Shown: in pieces, positions 38,444 to 46,161 of the stretch | How positions within the stretch are numbered: position 1 is the first letter of the stretch | How the letters are laid out: the number at the start of each line of letters is the position of its first letter | Notes under the pieces: model-generated | The model's database searches: none | What the model was told of the DNA's origin: nothing | Seen by the model: the letters and a program-made list of their open reading frames with translations, nothing else | Assembly: GCA_964504655.1 (NCBI GenBank) | Contig: CAZDFD010000014.1 | Coordinates: 1-58,228, forward strand | Direction of reading: 5' to 3' | Source: JANXAZ01 sp964504655 | GTDB lineage: Bacteria; Pseudomonadota; Alphaproteobacteria; Geminicoccales; Geminicoccaceae | DNA length: 58,228 nucleotides | Program-made: the position numbers and the translations under genes

Positions 38444-40516
38444 CTAGGCCCCGGCCCGCGACGCCGGTCTCGGCCGTCCCATTCGGTTGAGCAGGACGAC
38501 CGGCAGCGCCAGGGCGAGGCCCAGGAGGGTGGGGACGAGGCCCGGGGAGATCATCAACAGTGCCGCCAGCCCGGCGAGCCCTCGCGGCAGCCACGGCATC
38601 GGCCGGAACAGGAATCCGGTGAGCGCGGCACCGAGCAGCACGATACCGAGCACGCAGGTCGAGAGGGTCAGCGCCAGCTCGGTCCAGGAGAAGCCCGGCA
38701 GGACCAGGAGCATCGAGGGGGCGTAGACGAACACGAACGGCACGAGCGCCTTGGCGTTGCCGAGGCGAAAGGCGGTGAGGCCGGTGGTGAACGCGTTCGC
38801 CCCGGCGATCCCGGCGGCCGCGTAGGCGGCCACGCACACGGGCGGGGTGAGGTCGGCGAGCACGCCGTAGTAGAGCACGAACAAATGCGCGGCGAGCGGC
38901 GGGATCCCGAGCAGGACCAGGGCCGGTGCGGCGACCGCCGCGAGCACGATGTAGAGCGCCGTCGTGGGGATACCGCAGCCCATGATCACGCAGGCCAGGG
39001 CGACGAACAGCAGGGTGAAGAAGCGGGTCAGGTCCGCGGCCGCGAGCTGGCCGAAGGACAGCACGGCAGCGAGTGGCTCGAGGTCCTCGGCGATCTGTGC
39101 CGCGGTCTGGGTGACCGCGAAGGACACCTTGAAGCCGACCCCGGACAGCGTGATGACGCCAACGAACAGACCCACCGCGGCGGCGGCGGCACCGATCGCG
39201 ATGGCGTAGCGGGCGCCCAGCGCGAAGATCTCGACGATCGCCGGAAGGGAGAGCCGTTTGCGCGGGTTCAGGAGTCCCACGGCGAGCGCGCTCGTGATGC
39301 CCCAGAACGCCGCTTTGGTCGGGGTATAGCCCTGAAACAGGACGCCCACGAGCACGACCAATGGCAGAAGGGTGGGCCAACCCTCGGCGAGCACCCGACG
39401 CACGCGCGGGATCTCCGCGGGCGGCAGGCCGGAGAGGCCGGTGCGCCTAGCCTCGAGGTGCACCATGGTGAACACTGCGAGGAAATGCATCACCGCCGGG
39501 ATCGTCGCGGCGATGCAGATCTGCAGGTATGGGATTCCCAGGAACTCGGCCATGATGAAGGCGGCGGCCCCCATGATCGGCGGCATGATCTGCCCGCCGG
39601 TCGAGGCGGCCGCCTCGACCGCCCCCGCGAAAGCCGGCCGGTAGCCGATCCGCTTCATGGCGGGGATGGTCAGGGAGCCGGTCGTCACGGTGTTGGCGAC
39701 CGAGCTCCCGGAGATGCTGCCGAACATCGCCGAGGACAGGACCGCGACCTTGGCGGGACCGCCGGCGTAGCGGCCGGCGAGCGCGGCGGCGAGGTCGAGG
39801 AAGAGCTGGCCCAACCCCATCCGGGTCGCCACCACCCCGAACAGAACGAAGTGGAAGACGATCGTCGACATGACCACGATCGGCAGGCCGAACAGGCCTT
39901 CCTGGGTGAGGTAGAGATGGCTCACGAGCGCCGGCCAGGTCGAGCCGGCGTGGGCGAACAGGCCGGAGAGGCGGTGGCCGAAGAGCGCGTAGGCCAGCGC
40001 GCCGGCGACGATCAAGGCGAGCGGCCAGCCCATGGCCCGGCGGGTGAGTTCCAGCACGAGCACGATCGTGGCCGTGCCCATTGCGAGGTCGAGCGGGGTG
40101 GGGTTGCCGATGCGGAAGGCGAGATCGGCGAAGGTCAGCGGGTAGTAGGCGGCGGCGACCACGCCCAGAAGCGCGAGGCCCCAATCGAGGAGCGGCACCC
40201 CGCCAGGGCTCAGGAGCGCGTGCCGCGGCACCGCCTGCTGCGCCTCGCGCGACGCGCCGAAGACGAGGTAGCCGATCGCGAGCACGAACCCGAGATGCGT
40301 AGCCGACATCACCTGGGTGGCCGGCTGGCCGAAGCCGGCGGTCCAGTAATGGAACAGGCCCATGGCCAGGAGGAGCAGAAAGACCAGGAGCTTGGCCGGC
40401 CCGACCACCGGCCGGAAGTGGATCTCCGGATCGTACTCCTCCTCGAGCCGGCGCGCCTGCTCGAGGTCGAGGCCGGCGGTGGCGGGGCCGCCAGGGACCG
40501 CGCCGCCGCCCGCCAT
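38444..40516 (-). CDS. TRAP transporter fused permease (4TM plus 12TM, TAXI type)
   Basis: 690 residues, a DctQ-DctM fusion. After a ~45-residue cytoplasmic N-terminus (EEEYDPEIHFRPVVGPAKLL), about four helices are followed by the large subunit with SSAMFGSISGSSVANTVTTG and GIPTTALYIVLAAVAAPALV, the two conserved re-entrant segments. Fused permeases pair with TAXI-type binding proteins, as here, where the binding-protein gene lies 26 nt upstream on the same strand. It drives solute uptake by Na+ or H+ gradient. The substrate is not known; neighbours suggest a sugar acid or related acid. Confidence 0.95.
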   Translation of the reverse strand: MAGGGAVPGGPATAGLDLEQARRLEEEYDPEIHFRPVVGPAKLLVFLLLLAMGLFHYWTAGFGQPATQVMSATHLGFVLAIGYLVFGASREAQQAVPRHALLSPGGVPLLDWGLALLGVVAAAYYPLTFADLAFRIGNPTPLDLAMGTATIVLVLELTRRAMGWPLALIVAGALAYALFGHRLSGLFAHAGSTWPALVSHLYLTQEGLFGLPIVVMSTIVFHFVLFGVVATRMGLGQLFLDLAAALAGRYAGGPAKVAVLSSAMFGSISGSSVANTVTTGSLTIPAMKRIGYRPAFAGAVEAAASTGGQIMPPIMGAAAFIMAEFLGIPYLQICIAATIPAVMHFLAVFTMVHLEARRTGLSGLPPAEIPRVRRVLAEGWPTLLPLVVLVGVLFQGYTPTKAAFWGITSALAVGLLNPRKRLSLPAIVEIFALGARYAIAIGAAAAAVGLFVGVITLSGVGFKVSFAVTQTAAQIAEDLEPLAAVLSFGQLAAADLTRFFTLLFVALACVIMGCGIPTTALYIVLAAVAAPALVLLGIPPLAAHLFVLYYGVLADLTPPVCVAAYAAAGIAGANAFTTGLTAFRLGNAKALVPFVFVYAPSMLLVLPGFSWTELALTLSTCVLGIVLLGAALTGFLFRPMPWLPRGLAGLAALLMISPGLVPTLLGLALALPVVLLNRMGRPRPASRAGA

Positions 40517-40542
40517 CGGCCGGCCTCAGCCGCGCCCGCGGC

Positions 40543-41553
40543 TCACTTGAGGAGGCCGGCCTCGCGGTAGAAGCGCTCGGCGCCCGGGTGCAGCGGCAGG
40601 CTGACCCCGGCGAGCGCCGTGGCCTTCTGGATCGTCTTGCCCTTGGCGTGGCCGGCATCCAGGAGCGTGCGGGTGTTGTCGTTCCACAGCGCCTTGGTGA
40701 CCTCGTAGACGAGCTTCTCGGGCTGATCGGCCGAGGTCAGCAGCTGGGCCCCGACCGCCACGGTCGGCACGTCCTGGTCCTGGCCCTTGTAGGTTCCGGC
40801 CGGGATCACCGCCTTGGCCCAGAACGGCACCTTCTGGACGATCGTGTCCTGCATCGCCGGGGCGATCGGCAGGATCCGCGCCCCAGCCGTGGCGGCGAGC
40901 TCGGTGATCGCCGCCGCCGGGTAGCCCACGATGATGAACGAGGCGTCGAGCTGGCCGTCGCGCACCCGATCGGCGCCGGGCCCGGGCTGCAGGAACTCGG
41001 CCGCCAGGTCGGCGCCCTCCTTGAGCCCGTAGGCCTCGAAGAACAGCCGCGCCCCAATCAGCGTGCCCGAGGCCGGAGGGCCGAAATTGACCTTCTTCCC
41101 CTTGAGGTCCTCGATCCGCATCACCTTCGAATCGGCGCGGGTGAAGACGTGGATGTGCTCGGGGAACAGGTTGGCGATCGCCCGCAGCTTCTCGAGCCGG
41201 GGCTTGCCTTCGAACAGCCCGGTGCCGGTGTAGGCCCAGTGCGCCACATCGGACTGGGCGATGCCGGCCTCGAGCTGGCCCGAGACGATGCCGTTCACAT
41301 TCGCGACCGAGCCGTCCGAGGAGACCGCGGTGGCGACCAGCCCGGGGACGCCGCAGGCGCCGCCCTTCTCGCAGGGCCGCGACCCCGGCGGGTTCGAGAT
41401 GGCAGTCGCGAGGATCCCGCCGACCGGATAGTAGGTGCCGCCGGCGCCACCCGTGCCGATCCGGAAGAAGCTCATCTGCTGCGCCGCGGCGGCGCCGGCG
41501 GCGAGCGCCGTGGCGGCCGCCACGAGTGCGGCGGTCAAGGTCCGACGGTCCAT
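40543..41553 (-). CDS. TAXI-family TRAP transporter solute-binding protein
   Basis: 336 residues. Signal peptide 1-25 (ending AAAA), then the family start FFRIGTGGAGGTYYPVGGIL (TGGxxGTYYPVGG is the TAXI signature), SDGSVANVNGIVSGQLEAGI, and PPASGTLIGARLFFEAYGL. Periplasmic. It would hand its ligand to the fused permease encoded just downstream. GAGGAGAGCAGGG precedes the ATG. The gene is divergent from the MR/MLE enolase gene with 112 nt between starts, so one control region may serve uptake and catabolism. Confidence 0.95.
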   Translation of the reverse strand: MDRRTLTAALVAAATALAAGAAAAQQMSFFRIGTGGAGGTYYPVGGILATAISNPPGSRPCEKGGACGVPGLVATAVSSDGSVANVNGIVSGQLEAGIAQSDVAHWAYTGTGLFEGKPRLEKLRAIANLFPEHIHVFTRADSKVMRIEDLKGKKVNFGPPASGTLIGARLFFEAYGLKEGADLAAEFLQPGPGADRVRDGQLDASFIIVGYPAAAITELAATAGARILPIAPAMQDTIVQKVPFWAKAVIPAGTYKGQDQDVPTVAVGAQLLTSADQPEKLVYEVTKALWNDNTRTLLDAGHAKGKTIQKATALAGVSLPLHPGAERFYREAGLLK

Positions 41554-41665
41554 CCCTGCTCTCCTCGATCGACGCCGGGCGGGGATGCCCCGGCCGGCAT
41601 TGCCCGCGACCCCTGCGGGCTGCATAGACCGGCCGAGGTCAGCCGACAATGAACGGGAGGCAGGG

Positions 41666-42856
41666 ATGACCGACCGCACGCGGATCTCCCGGGTCGAGGT
41701 CCACGTCTTCCGCTTCGAGGTCGAGGGCCTGGGGCTGCCGGAGCACGGCGCCGCCGGCGTCGGCAATGTCGAGTTCAAGGCCGGCGGGCGCATGCCGATG
41801 ACCCGCTACGCCGTCACGATCGATACCGCCGACGGCGCCCGCGGCGCCTACGTCACCCACTGGGTCGGCACCCCCGGCGCGCTCGGCCAGACGCTCATGC
41901 TCGCACCTCACCTGGTGGGCCGCGACCCGGACCACCGCGAGCAGATCTTCGACGATCTGAAGCGCGAGATCCGCGCCTACGACCACATGGGCCACGGGGC
42001 CCTGGACATTGCGCTCTGGGATCTGGCCGGCAAGCGCCTGGGGTGCTCGGTCGGCCGCCTGCTCGGCGCCTTCCGCGACCGGCTGCCGGTCTACGCCAGC
42101 ACCTATCACGGCCAGGAGTCCGGAGGCGGCCTCGACAGTCCCGAGGCCTTTGCGGACTATGCCCGGGCCTGCCGGGACAGGGGCTTCCACGGCTTCAAGA
42201 TCCACGGCTGGCACGACGGCGACGCCCGGCGCGAGGCGCGCAACCTACTCGGGGTCCGCGCCGCAGTCGGTGCGGACTGGCCTTTGATGATCGACCCGGC
42301 CTGCGAGCTGCGCACCTGGATGGACGCGCTCTATGTCGGCCGAGCCTGCGACGAGGCCGGCTGCTTCTGGTACGAGGACCCTTTCCGCGACGCCGCCACC
42401 TCCATCGAGGCGCACAAGCGGTTGCGCGAGAAGCTGCGCACCCCGCTCCTGGTCTCCGAGCACGTCCGCGGCATCGAGGCCAAGGCCGCCTTCCTTCTGG
42501 GCGGCGGCTGCGACATGATCCACGCCGATCCGGAGTACGACATGGGCATCACCGGGGCGATCCGGCTCGCGCATTTCTGCGAGGCGTTCGGCCTCGACAT
42601 CCAGTACCACGCCTGCGGGCCGGCGCACCGCCACGTCATGGCCGCGACCCGCAATACGCATTTCTACGAGATGGCGCTGATCGGACCCGGCATGCGCAAC
42701 GCGGTGCCGCCGGTCTACACCTGCGGCTACAGCGACCAAGCCGAAGACCTGCCGGCCGACGGCTGCGTGCCGGTCCCCGGCGGCCCCGGCCTCGGCGTCA
42801 CCTACGACTGGGCCTTCATCGAGCGCAACCGCGTCCAGCACCACGTCTTCGGCTGA
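41666..42856 (+). CDS. Mandelate racemase/muconate-lactonizing enzyme family protein
   Basis: 396 residues. The enolase-superfamily capping domain (1-130) is followed by the barrel. Likely catalytic groups: Lys/His in GFHGFKIHGW, metal ligands Asp in LMIDPACELRTW, Glu in FWYEDPFRD and Glu in LLVSEHVRG, and His in DIQYHACGPAHRH. The KxH pattern suggests an acid-sugar dehydratase-type rather than a cycloisomerase. GGGAGGCAGGG precedes the ATG. It is the first gene of a plus-strand group with a TIM-barrel protein and a dehydrogenase. Substrate unknown. Confidence 0.9.
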   Translation: MTDRTRISRVEVHVFRFEVEGLGLPEHGAAGVGNVEFKAGGRMPMTRYAVTIDTADGARGAYVTHWVGTPGALGQTLMLAPHLVGRDPDHREQIFDDLKREIRAYDHMGHGALDIALWDLAGKRLGCSVGRLLGAFRDRLPVYASTYHGQESGGGLDSPEAFADYARACRDRGFHGFKIHGWHDGDARREARNLLGVRAAVGADWPLMIDPACELRTWMDALYVGRACDEAGCFWYEDPFRDAATSIEAHKRLREKLRTPLLVSEHVRGIEAKAAFLLGGGCDMIHADPEYDMGITGAIRLAHFCEAFGLDIQYHACGPAHRHVMAATRNTHFYEMALIGPGMRNAVPPVYTCGYSDQAEDLPADGCVPVPGGPGLGVTYDWAFIERNRVQHHVFG

Positions 42857-42868
42857 GCGGGAGGCCAC

Positions 42869-43870
42869 ATGCGTACCCGGGAGCTTCCCATCGGCTGTGC
42901 GGGCAACGGCGTCCTGCACACCGACCAGCACCAGCCCGACGTCGACACCCGCTTCCGCATGGTCAAGGAGGCCGGGGTCTTCGACTATTACGACAAGTCG
43001 CCGCCGATGGGCGAGGTCGACGTCTATCTGCGCGCCTCGGCGAAATACGGCGTGCCGATCCGCGCCACCGGCTACTTCTACACCCTCGGCCGCGATGAGC
43101 CGCTGCTCGAGTGGAACCTGCGGGTGGCGGCGCAGTGCGGTTCGCTCGTGCACAACGTCCAGGTCCTGACCCGCCACCTGGATGGGCACCCTTTGAGCGA
43201 TCAGGAGGTGGCAGATTTCTACCTCTGGGCCTATGATCTCGGTTGCAAGCTGGCCGTCGACCCCTGCTTCGAGGTCCACATCAACATGTGGTCCGAGCAT
43301 CTGGGCCGGGTCGAGCGGGTCGCTCGCCTGGTCGAGGCGCGCGGCGTCCCGTTCCTCATGACCCTCGACCACAGCCACGTGATCTTCAAGATCGACAACC
43401 CGAAGGAGCAGGAGGTCCAGGGCATGCGGGCCGAGATCGAGGCCGGCCGCCTCGTGCTCGAGCCGGGCCGGCCGGGTAACGTCACCAGTCGCTGGATCGA
43501 GGCCGGCTGGGTGCGCCACGCCCACGCCCGCGCCGCGGTCCCGGCCAACCCGGTCAACGTCTGGGCCCGCCATCCCGACGGCAGCTTCGGCCGCGGCGTC
43601 CAGTATCCCTTCGTCGAGCCCGCCCCCGGCACTTGGCACAGCCCCTTCGAGCCGGCCCGGCTCGAGCCCTGGAAGGCCGTGGTGCGCGAACTTATGGCTT
43701 GGCACGCGGCGCATCCCGAGAGCCGGCTCGGCCAGGTCTCGACCGAGTTCATCCCGCCGCCGGACTATGGCGGCGGGGCACGCTATTCGATCTTCGAGAA
43801 CAACGTCGCCTGCGCCCGCTGGCTCCGCGACAGCTGGCAGCAGACGCTCGCCGCCGCGGCGGGCCACTGA
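42869..43870 (+). CDS. Xylose isomerase-like TIM-barrel protein
   Basis: 333 residues. Several strand-end motifs fit an AP endonuclease family 2/sugar isomerase barrel: IGCAGNGVLHTDQHQP at the start, DYYDKSPPMGEV, LAVDPCFEVHINMWSEHLGR with a Glu-x-His that could bind metal, and LMTLDHSHVIFKID with His residues. GCAGAGTW-like ends are missing. It follows the enolase by 12 nt and precedes the dehydrogenase by 26 nt, so all three are likely one operon. It may isomerise or cleave the product of the enolase step. No named family is recognised with certainty. Confidence 0.75.
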   Translation: MRTRELPIGCAGNGVLHTDQHQPDVDTRFRMVKEAGVFDYYDKSPPMGEVDVYLRASAKYGVPIRATGYFYTLGRDEPLLEWNLRVAAQCGSLVHNVQVLTRHLDGHPLSDQEVADFYLWAYDLGCKLAVDPCFEVHINMWSEHLGRVERVARLVEARGVPFLMTLDHSHVIFKIDNPKEQEVQGMRAEIEAGRLVLEPGRPGNVTSRWIEAGWVRHAHARAAVPANPVNVWARHPDGSFGRGVQYPFVEPAPGTWHSPFEPARLEPWKAVVRELMAWHAAHPESRLGQVSTEFIPPPDYGGGARYSIFENNVACARWLRDSWQQTLAAAAGH

Positions 43871-43896
43871 GCGCGGCGCGCCCCGAGGAGGATCGC

Positions 43897-45009
43897 ATGC
43901 AGGTCAAGGCCGCTATCGCCGTCGAGGCCGGCAAGCGGTTGCGCATCGAGACGGTCGAGCTCGAGGGCCCGAAGGCCGGCGAGGTCCTGGTCGAGCTCAA
44001 GGCGACCGGGATCTGCCACACCGACTGGTTCACGCTCTCGGGCGCCGACCCCGAGGGCCTGTTCCCCTGCATCCTCGGCCATGAGGGTGCCGGTGTGGTG
44101 GTCGAGACCGGGCCCGGTGTGACGAGCGTGCGGCCGGGCGACCACGTCATCCCGCTCTACATCCCCGAGTGCCGGCAGTGCAAAGCCTGCCTCTCGGGCA
44201 AGACCAACCTCTGCACCGCGATCCGTGCCACCCAGGGCCAGGGTCTGATGCCCGACGGCACCAGCCGCTTCCGCCTGGGCAAGGAGCCGATCCGCCACTA
44301 CATGGGCTGCTCCACCTTCGCGAACTTCACCGTCCTGCCCGAGATCGCGGTGGCCAGGGTCCGCAAGGACGCTCCATTCGACAAGATCTGCTACATCGGC
44401 TGCGGGGTCACGACCGGGATCGGCGCGGTGATCAACACCGCCAAGGTCGAGCCCGGCGCCAATGTCGCGGTGTTCGGGCTTGGCGGCATCGGCCTCAACG
44501 TGATCCAGGGTGCCCGCATGGTCGGCGCCGACCGGATCATCGGCATCGACCTCAACCCGGCCCGCGAGGCGATCGCCCGTCGCTTCGGCATGACCGACTT
44601 CATCAATCCCAGGACGCTCGGGGAGAAGAGCGTCGTTCAGGAGATCGTCGAGCTGACCGACGGGGGCGTCGACTACAGCTTCGAGTGCATCGGGAACGTC
44701 GCCACCATGCGCCAGGCGCTCGAGTGCTGCCACCGCGGCTGGGGCGTCTCGGTGATCATCGGGGTCGCGGGTGCCGGACAAGAAATCAGCACGCGTCCGT
44801 TCCAGCTGGTCACCGGCCGGGTCTGGAAGGGGACCGCGTTCGGCGGCGCCAAGTCGCGAACCCAGGTGCCCAGGATCGTCGACTGGTACATGCAGAAGAA
44901 GATCAACATCGACGATCTGATCACGCACAAGCTCACCCTCGACCGTATCAACGACGGCTTCGAGCTCATGAAGACCGGGCAGTCGATCCGAGCGGTCGTG
45001 GTGTACTGA
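43897..45009 (+). CDS. Zinc-dependent class III-type alcohol dehydrogenase (FrmA/AdhC-like)
   Basis: 370 residues, close to the length of class III ADH (S-(hydroxymethyl)glutathione dehydrogenase). Catalytic zinc: Cys40 (TGICHTD), His62 (LGHEG) and a Cys in YIGCGVTTGIG. Structural zinc: Cys92, 95, 98, 106 (ECRQCKACLSGKTNLC). NAD site: VFGLGGIGLNVIQGA followed by IGIDLNPAREA. The gene ends an operon with the enolase and TIM-barrel genes, so a polyol or sugar-alcohol substrate is as likely as formaldehyde-glutathione. CCCGAGGAGGATCGC precedes the ATG. Confidence 0.92.
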   Translation: MQVKAAIAVEAGKRLRIETVELEGPKAGEVLVELKATGICHTDWFTLSGADPEGLFPCILGHEGAGVVVETGPGVTSVRPGDHVIPLYIPECRQCKACLSGKTNLCTAIRATQGQGLMPDGTSRFRLGKEPIRHYMGCSTFANFTVLPEIAVARVRKDAPFDKICYIGCGVTTGIGAVINTAKVEPGANVAVFGLGGIGLNVIQGARMVGADRIIGIDLNPAREAIARRFGMTDFINPRTLGEKSVVQEIVELTDGGVDYSFECIGNVATMRQALECCHRGWGVSVIIGVAGAGQEISTRPFQLVTGRVWKGTAFGGAKSRTQVPRIVDWYMQKKINIDDLITHKLTLDRINDGFELMKTGQSIRAVVVY

Positions 45010-45025
45010 GCCGGGAGCGACGGCC

Positions 45026-46006
45026 TTGCTCGCCTACCTGCTGCAGCGGCTGGGCCAGTCGGTGGCCGTGATGCTGGCGGTGAGCCTGGTGAGCTTCGTC
45101 CTGTTCAACTACGTGGGCGATCCGGTCAACAACATGCTCGGCCAGGAAGCGAGCCAGGCCGAGCGGGTGGCGCTGCGCGAGCGGCTCGGGCTCGACGACC
45201 CCCTCCTGGTGCGGTTCGCGCGGTTCGTAGGCGACGCGGTCCAGGGCGAGCTCGGCGTCTCCTACCGACTGCAGCGGCCGGTCGGCGAACTCCTGGCCGA
45301 GCGGCTGCCGGCCACCCTCGAGCTCGTGCTGGTCTCGGCGGCACTCGCGCTGGCGCTCGGCATCCCGCTCGGCGTCTACACCGGTCTCGACCCCGACGGC
45401 CGGCTGGCGCGGCTCCTCATGGCCCTATCGCTCGTCGGGGTCTCGCTTCCGACCTTCGTGATCGGAATCGGCCTCATCTACCTCTTCGCCGTCTCCTTGG
45501 GCTGGCTGCCCTCCTTCGGTCGTGGCGAGGTCGTGCGAGTCGGCTTCTGGACCACTGGCTTCTTGACGGTCTCGGGATGGAAGGCCCTGGTCCTGCCCTC
45601 GGTCACCCTCGCCCTCTACCAGCTCGCCCTGCTGATGCGGCTCGTTCGGGCCGAGATGCTCGAGGTGCTGCGGACCGACCACATCCGCTTCGCCCGGGCC
45701 CGAGGGCTGAGCGACGGCGCCGTCCATTTCCGCCACGCGCTCAAAAATACGCTGGTCCCGGTGATCACGATCACCGGGCTGCAGATCGGCTCGCTCGTGG
45801 CCTTCTCGATCATCACCGAGACGGTGTTCCAGTGGCCGGGCATGGGCAGCCTGTTCATCCAGGCCGTGCAATTCGCCGACATCCCGGTCATGGCCGCCTA
45901 CCTGGTGCTGGTGGCGCTCGTCTTCGTCCTGGTCAACCTCGTGGTCGACCTGCTCTACTTGGTGGTCGACCCGCGCCTGCGCGCCGCGCCTGCCGCCGGG
46001 CATTGA
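45026..46006 (+). CDS. Dipeptide/oligopeptide-type ABC transporter permease (DppB-like), orphan
   Basis: 326 residues from a TTG start with GGGAGCGACGGCC in front. Six membrane segments; the N-terminus LAYLLQRLGQSVAVMLAVSL and the EAA-like loop (DHIRFARARGLSDGAVHFRH), then LKNTLVPVITITGLQIGSLV, are the DppB signature. It lies 16 nt after the dehydrogenase. No DppC, DppD/F or binding protein gene follows; the next gene is an unrelated patatin on the other strand. So the transporter is incomplete here: either the rest lies elsewhere or it was lost by deletion just after 46006. Confidence 0.92.
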   Translation: MLAYLLQRLGQSVAVMLAVSLVSFVLFNYVGDPVNNMLGQEASQAERVALRERLGLDDPLLVRFARFVGDAVQGELGVSYRLQRPVGELLAERLPATLELVLVSAALALALGIPLGVYTGLDPDGRLARLLMALSLVGVSLPTFVIGIGLIYLFAVSLGWLPSFGRGEVVRVGFWTTGFLTVSGWKALVLPSVTLALYQLALLMRLVRAEMLEVLRTDHIRFARARGLSDGAVHFRHALKNTLVPVITITGLQIGSLVAFSIITETVFQWPGMGSLFIQAVQFADIPVMAAYLVLVALVFVLVNLVVDLLYLVVDPRLRAAPAAGH

Positions 46007-46058
46007 GGTGTCCCGACGCGAAGGGGCCGCCCGGTCGCCCGGACGGCCCCCGCGGGCC

Positions 46059-46088
46059 TCAGGTGACCCGCACCACGTGCCGAAACAT
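46059..46088 (-). CDS. Possible 9-codon mini-ORF with good RBS and downstream hairpin
   Basis: ATG at 46088 with GGGAGGGTTCAC in front opens MFRHVVRVT and stops at 46059. Directly past the stop is a GC-rich hairpin (GGGGCCG ... CGGCCCC, about 46050-46024). A weak promoter-like pair (TTGCAT, 17 nt, TATCAC) lies upstream. It might be a leader peptide or tiny gene, or chance in a 155-nt gap. No homology can be judged at this size. Confidence 0.2.
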   Translation of the reverse strand: MFRHVVRVT

Positions 46089-46161
46089 GTGAACCCTCCC
46101 GCAGCGACAGGCCGTGTAGCCGTGATACGGGAATTCGGCGCCGGATGCAAACCGCGGGCCC

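Noticed and set aside
42245..43867. 540-codon minus-strand open frame opposite the enolase and TIM-barrel genes
   Set aside because: Shadow of two supported genes; no motifs.
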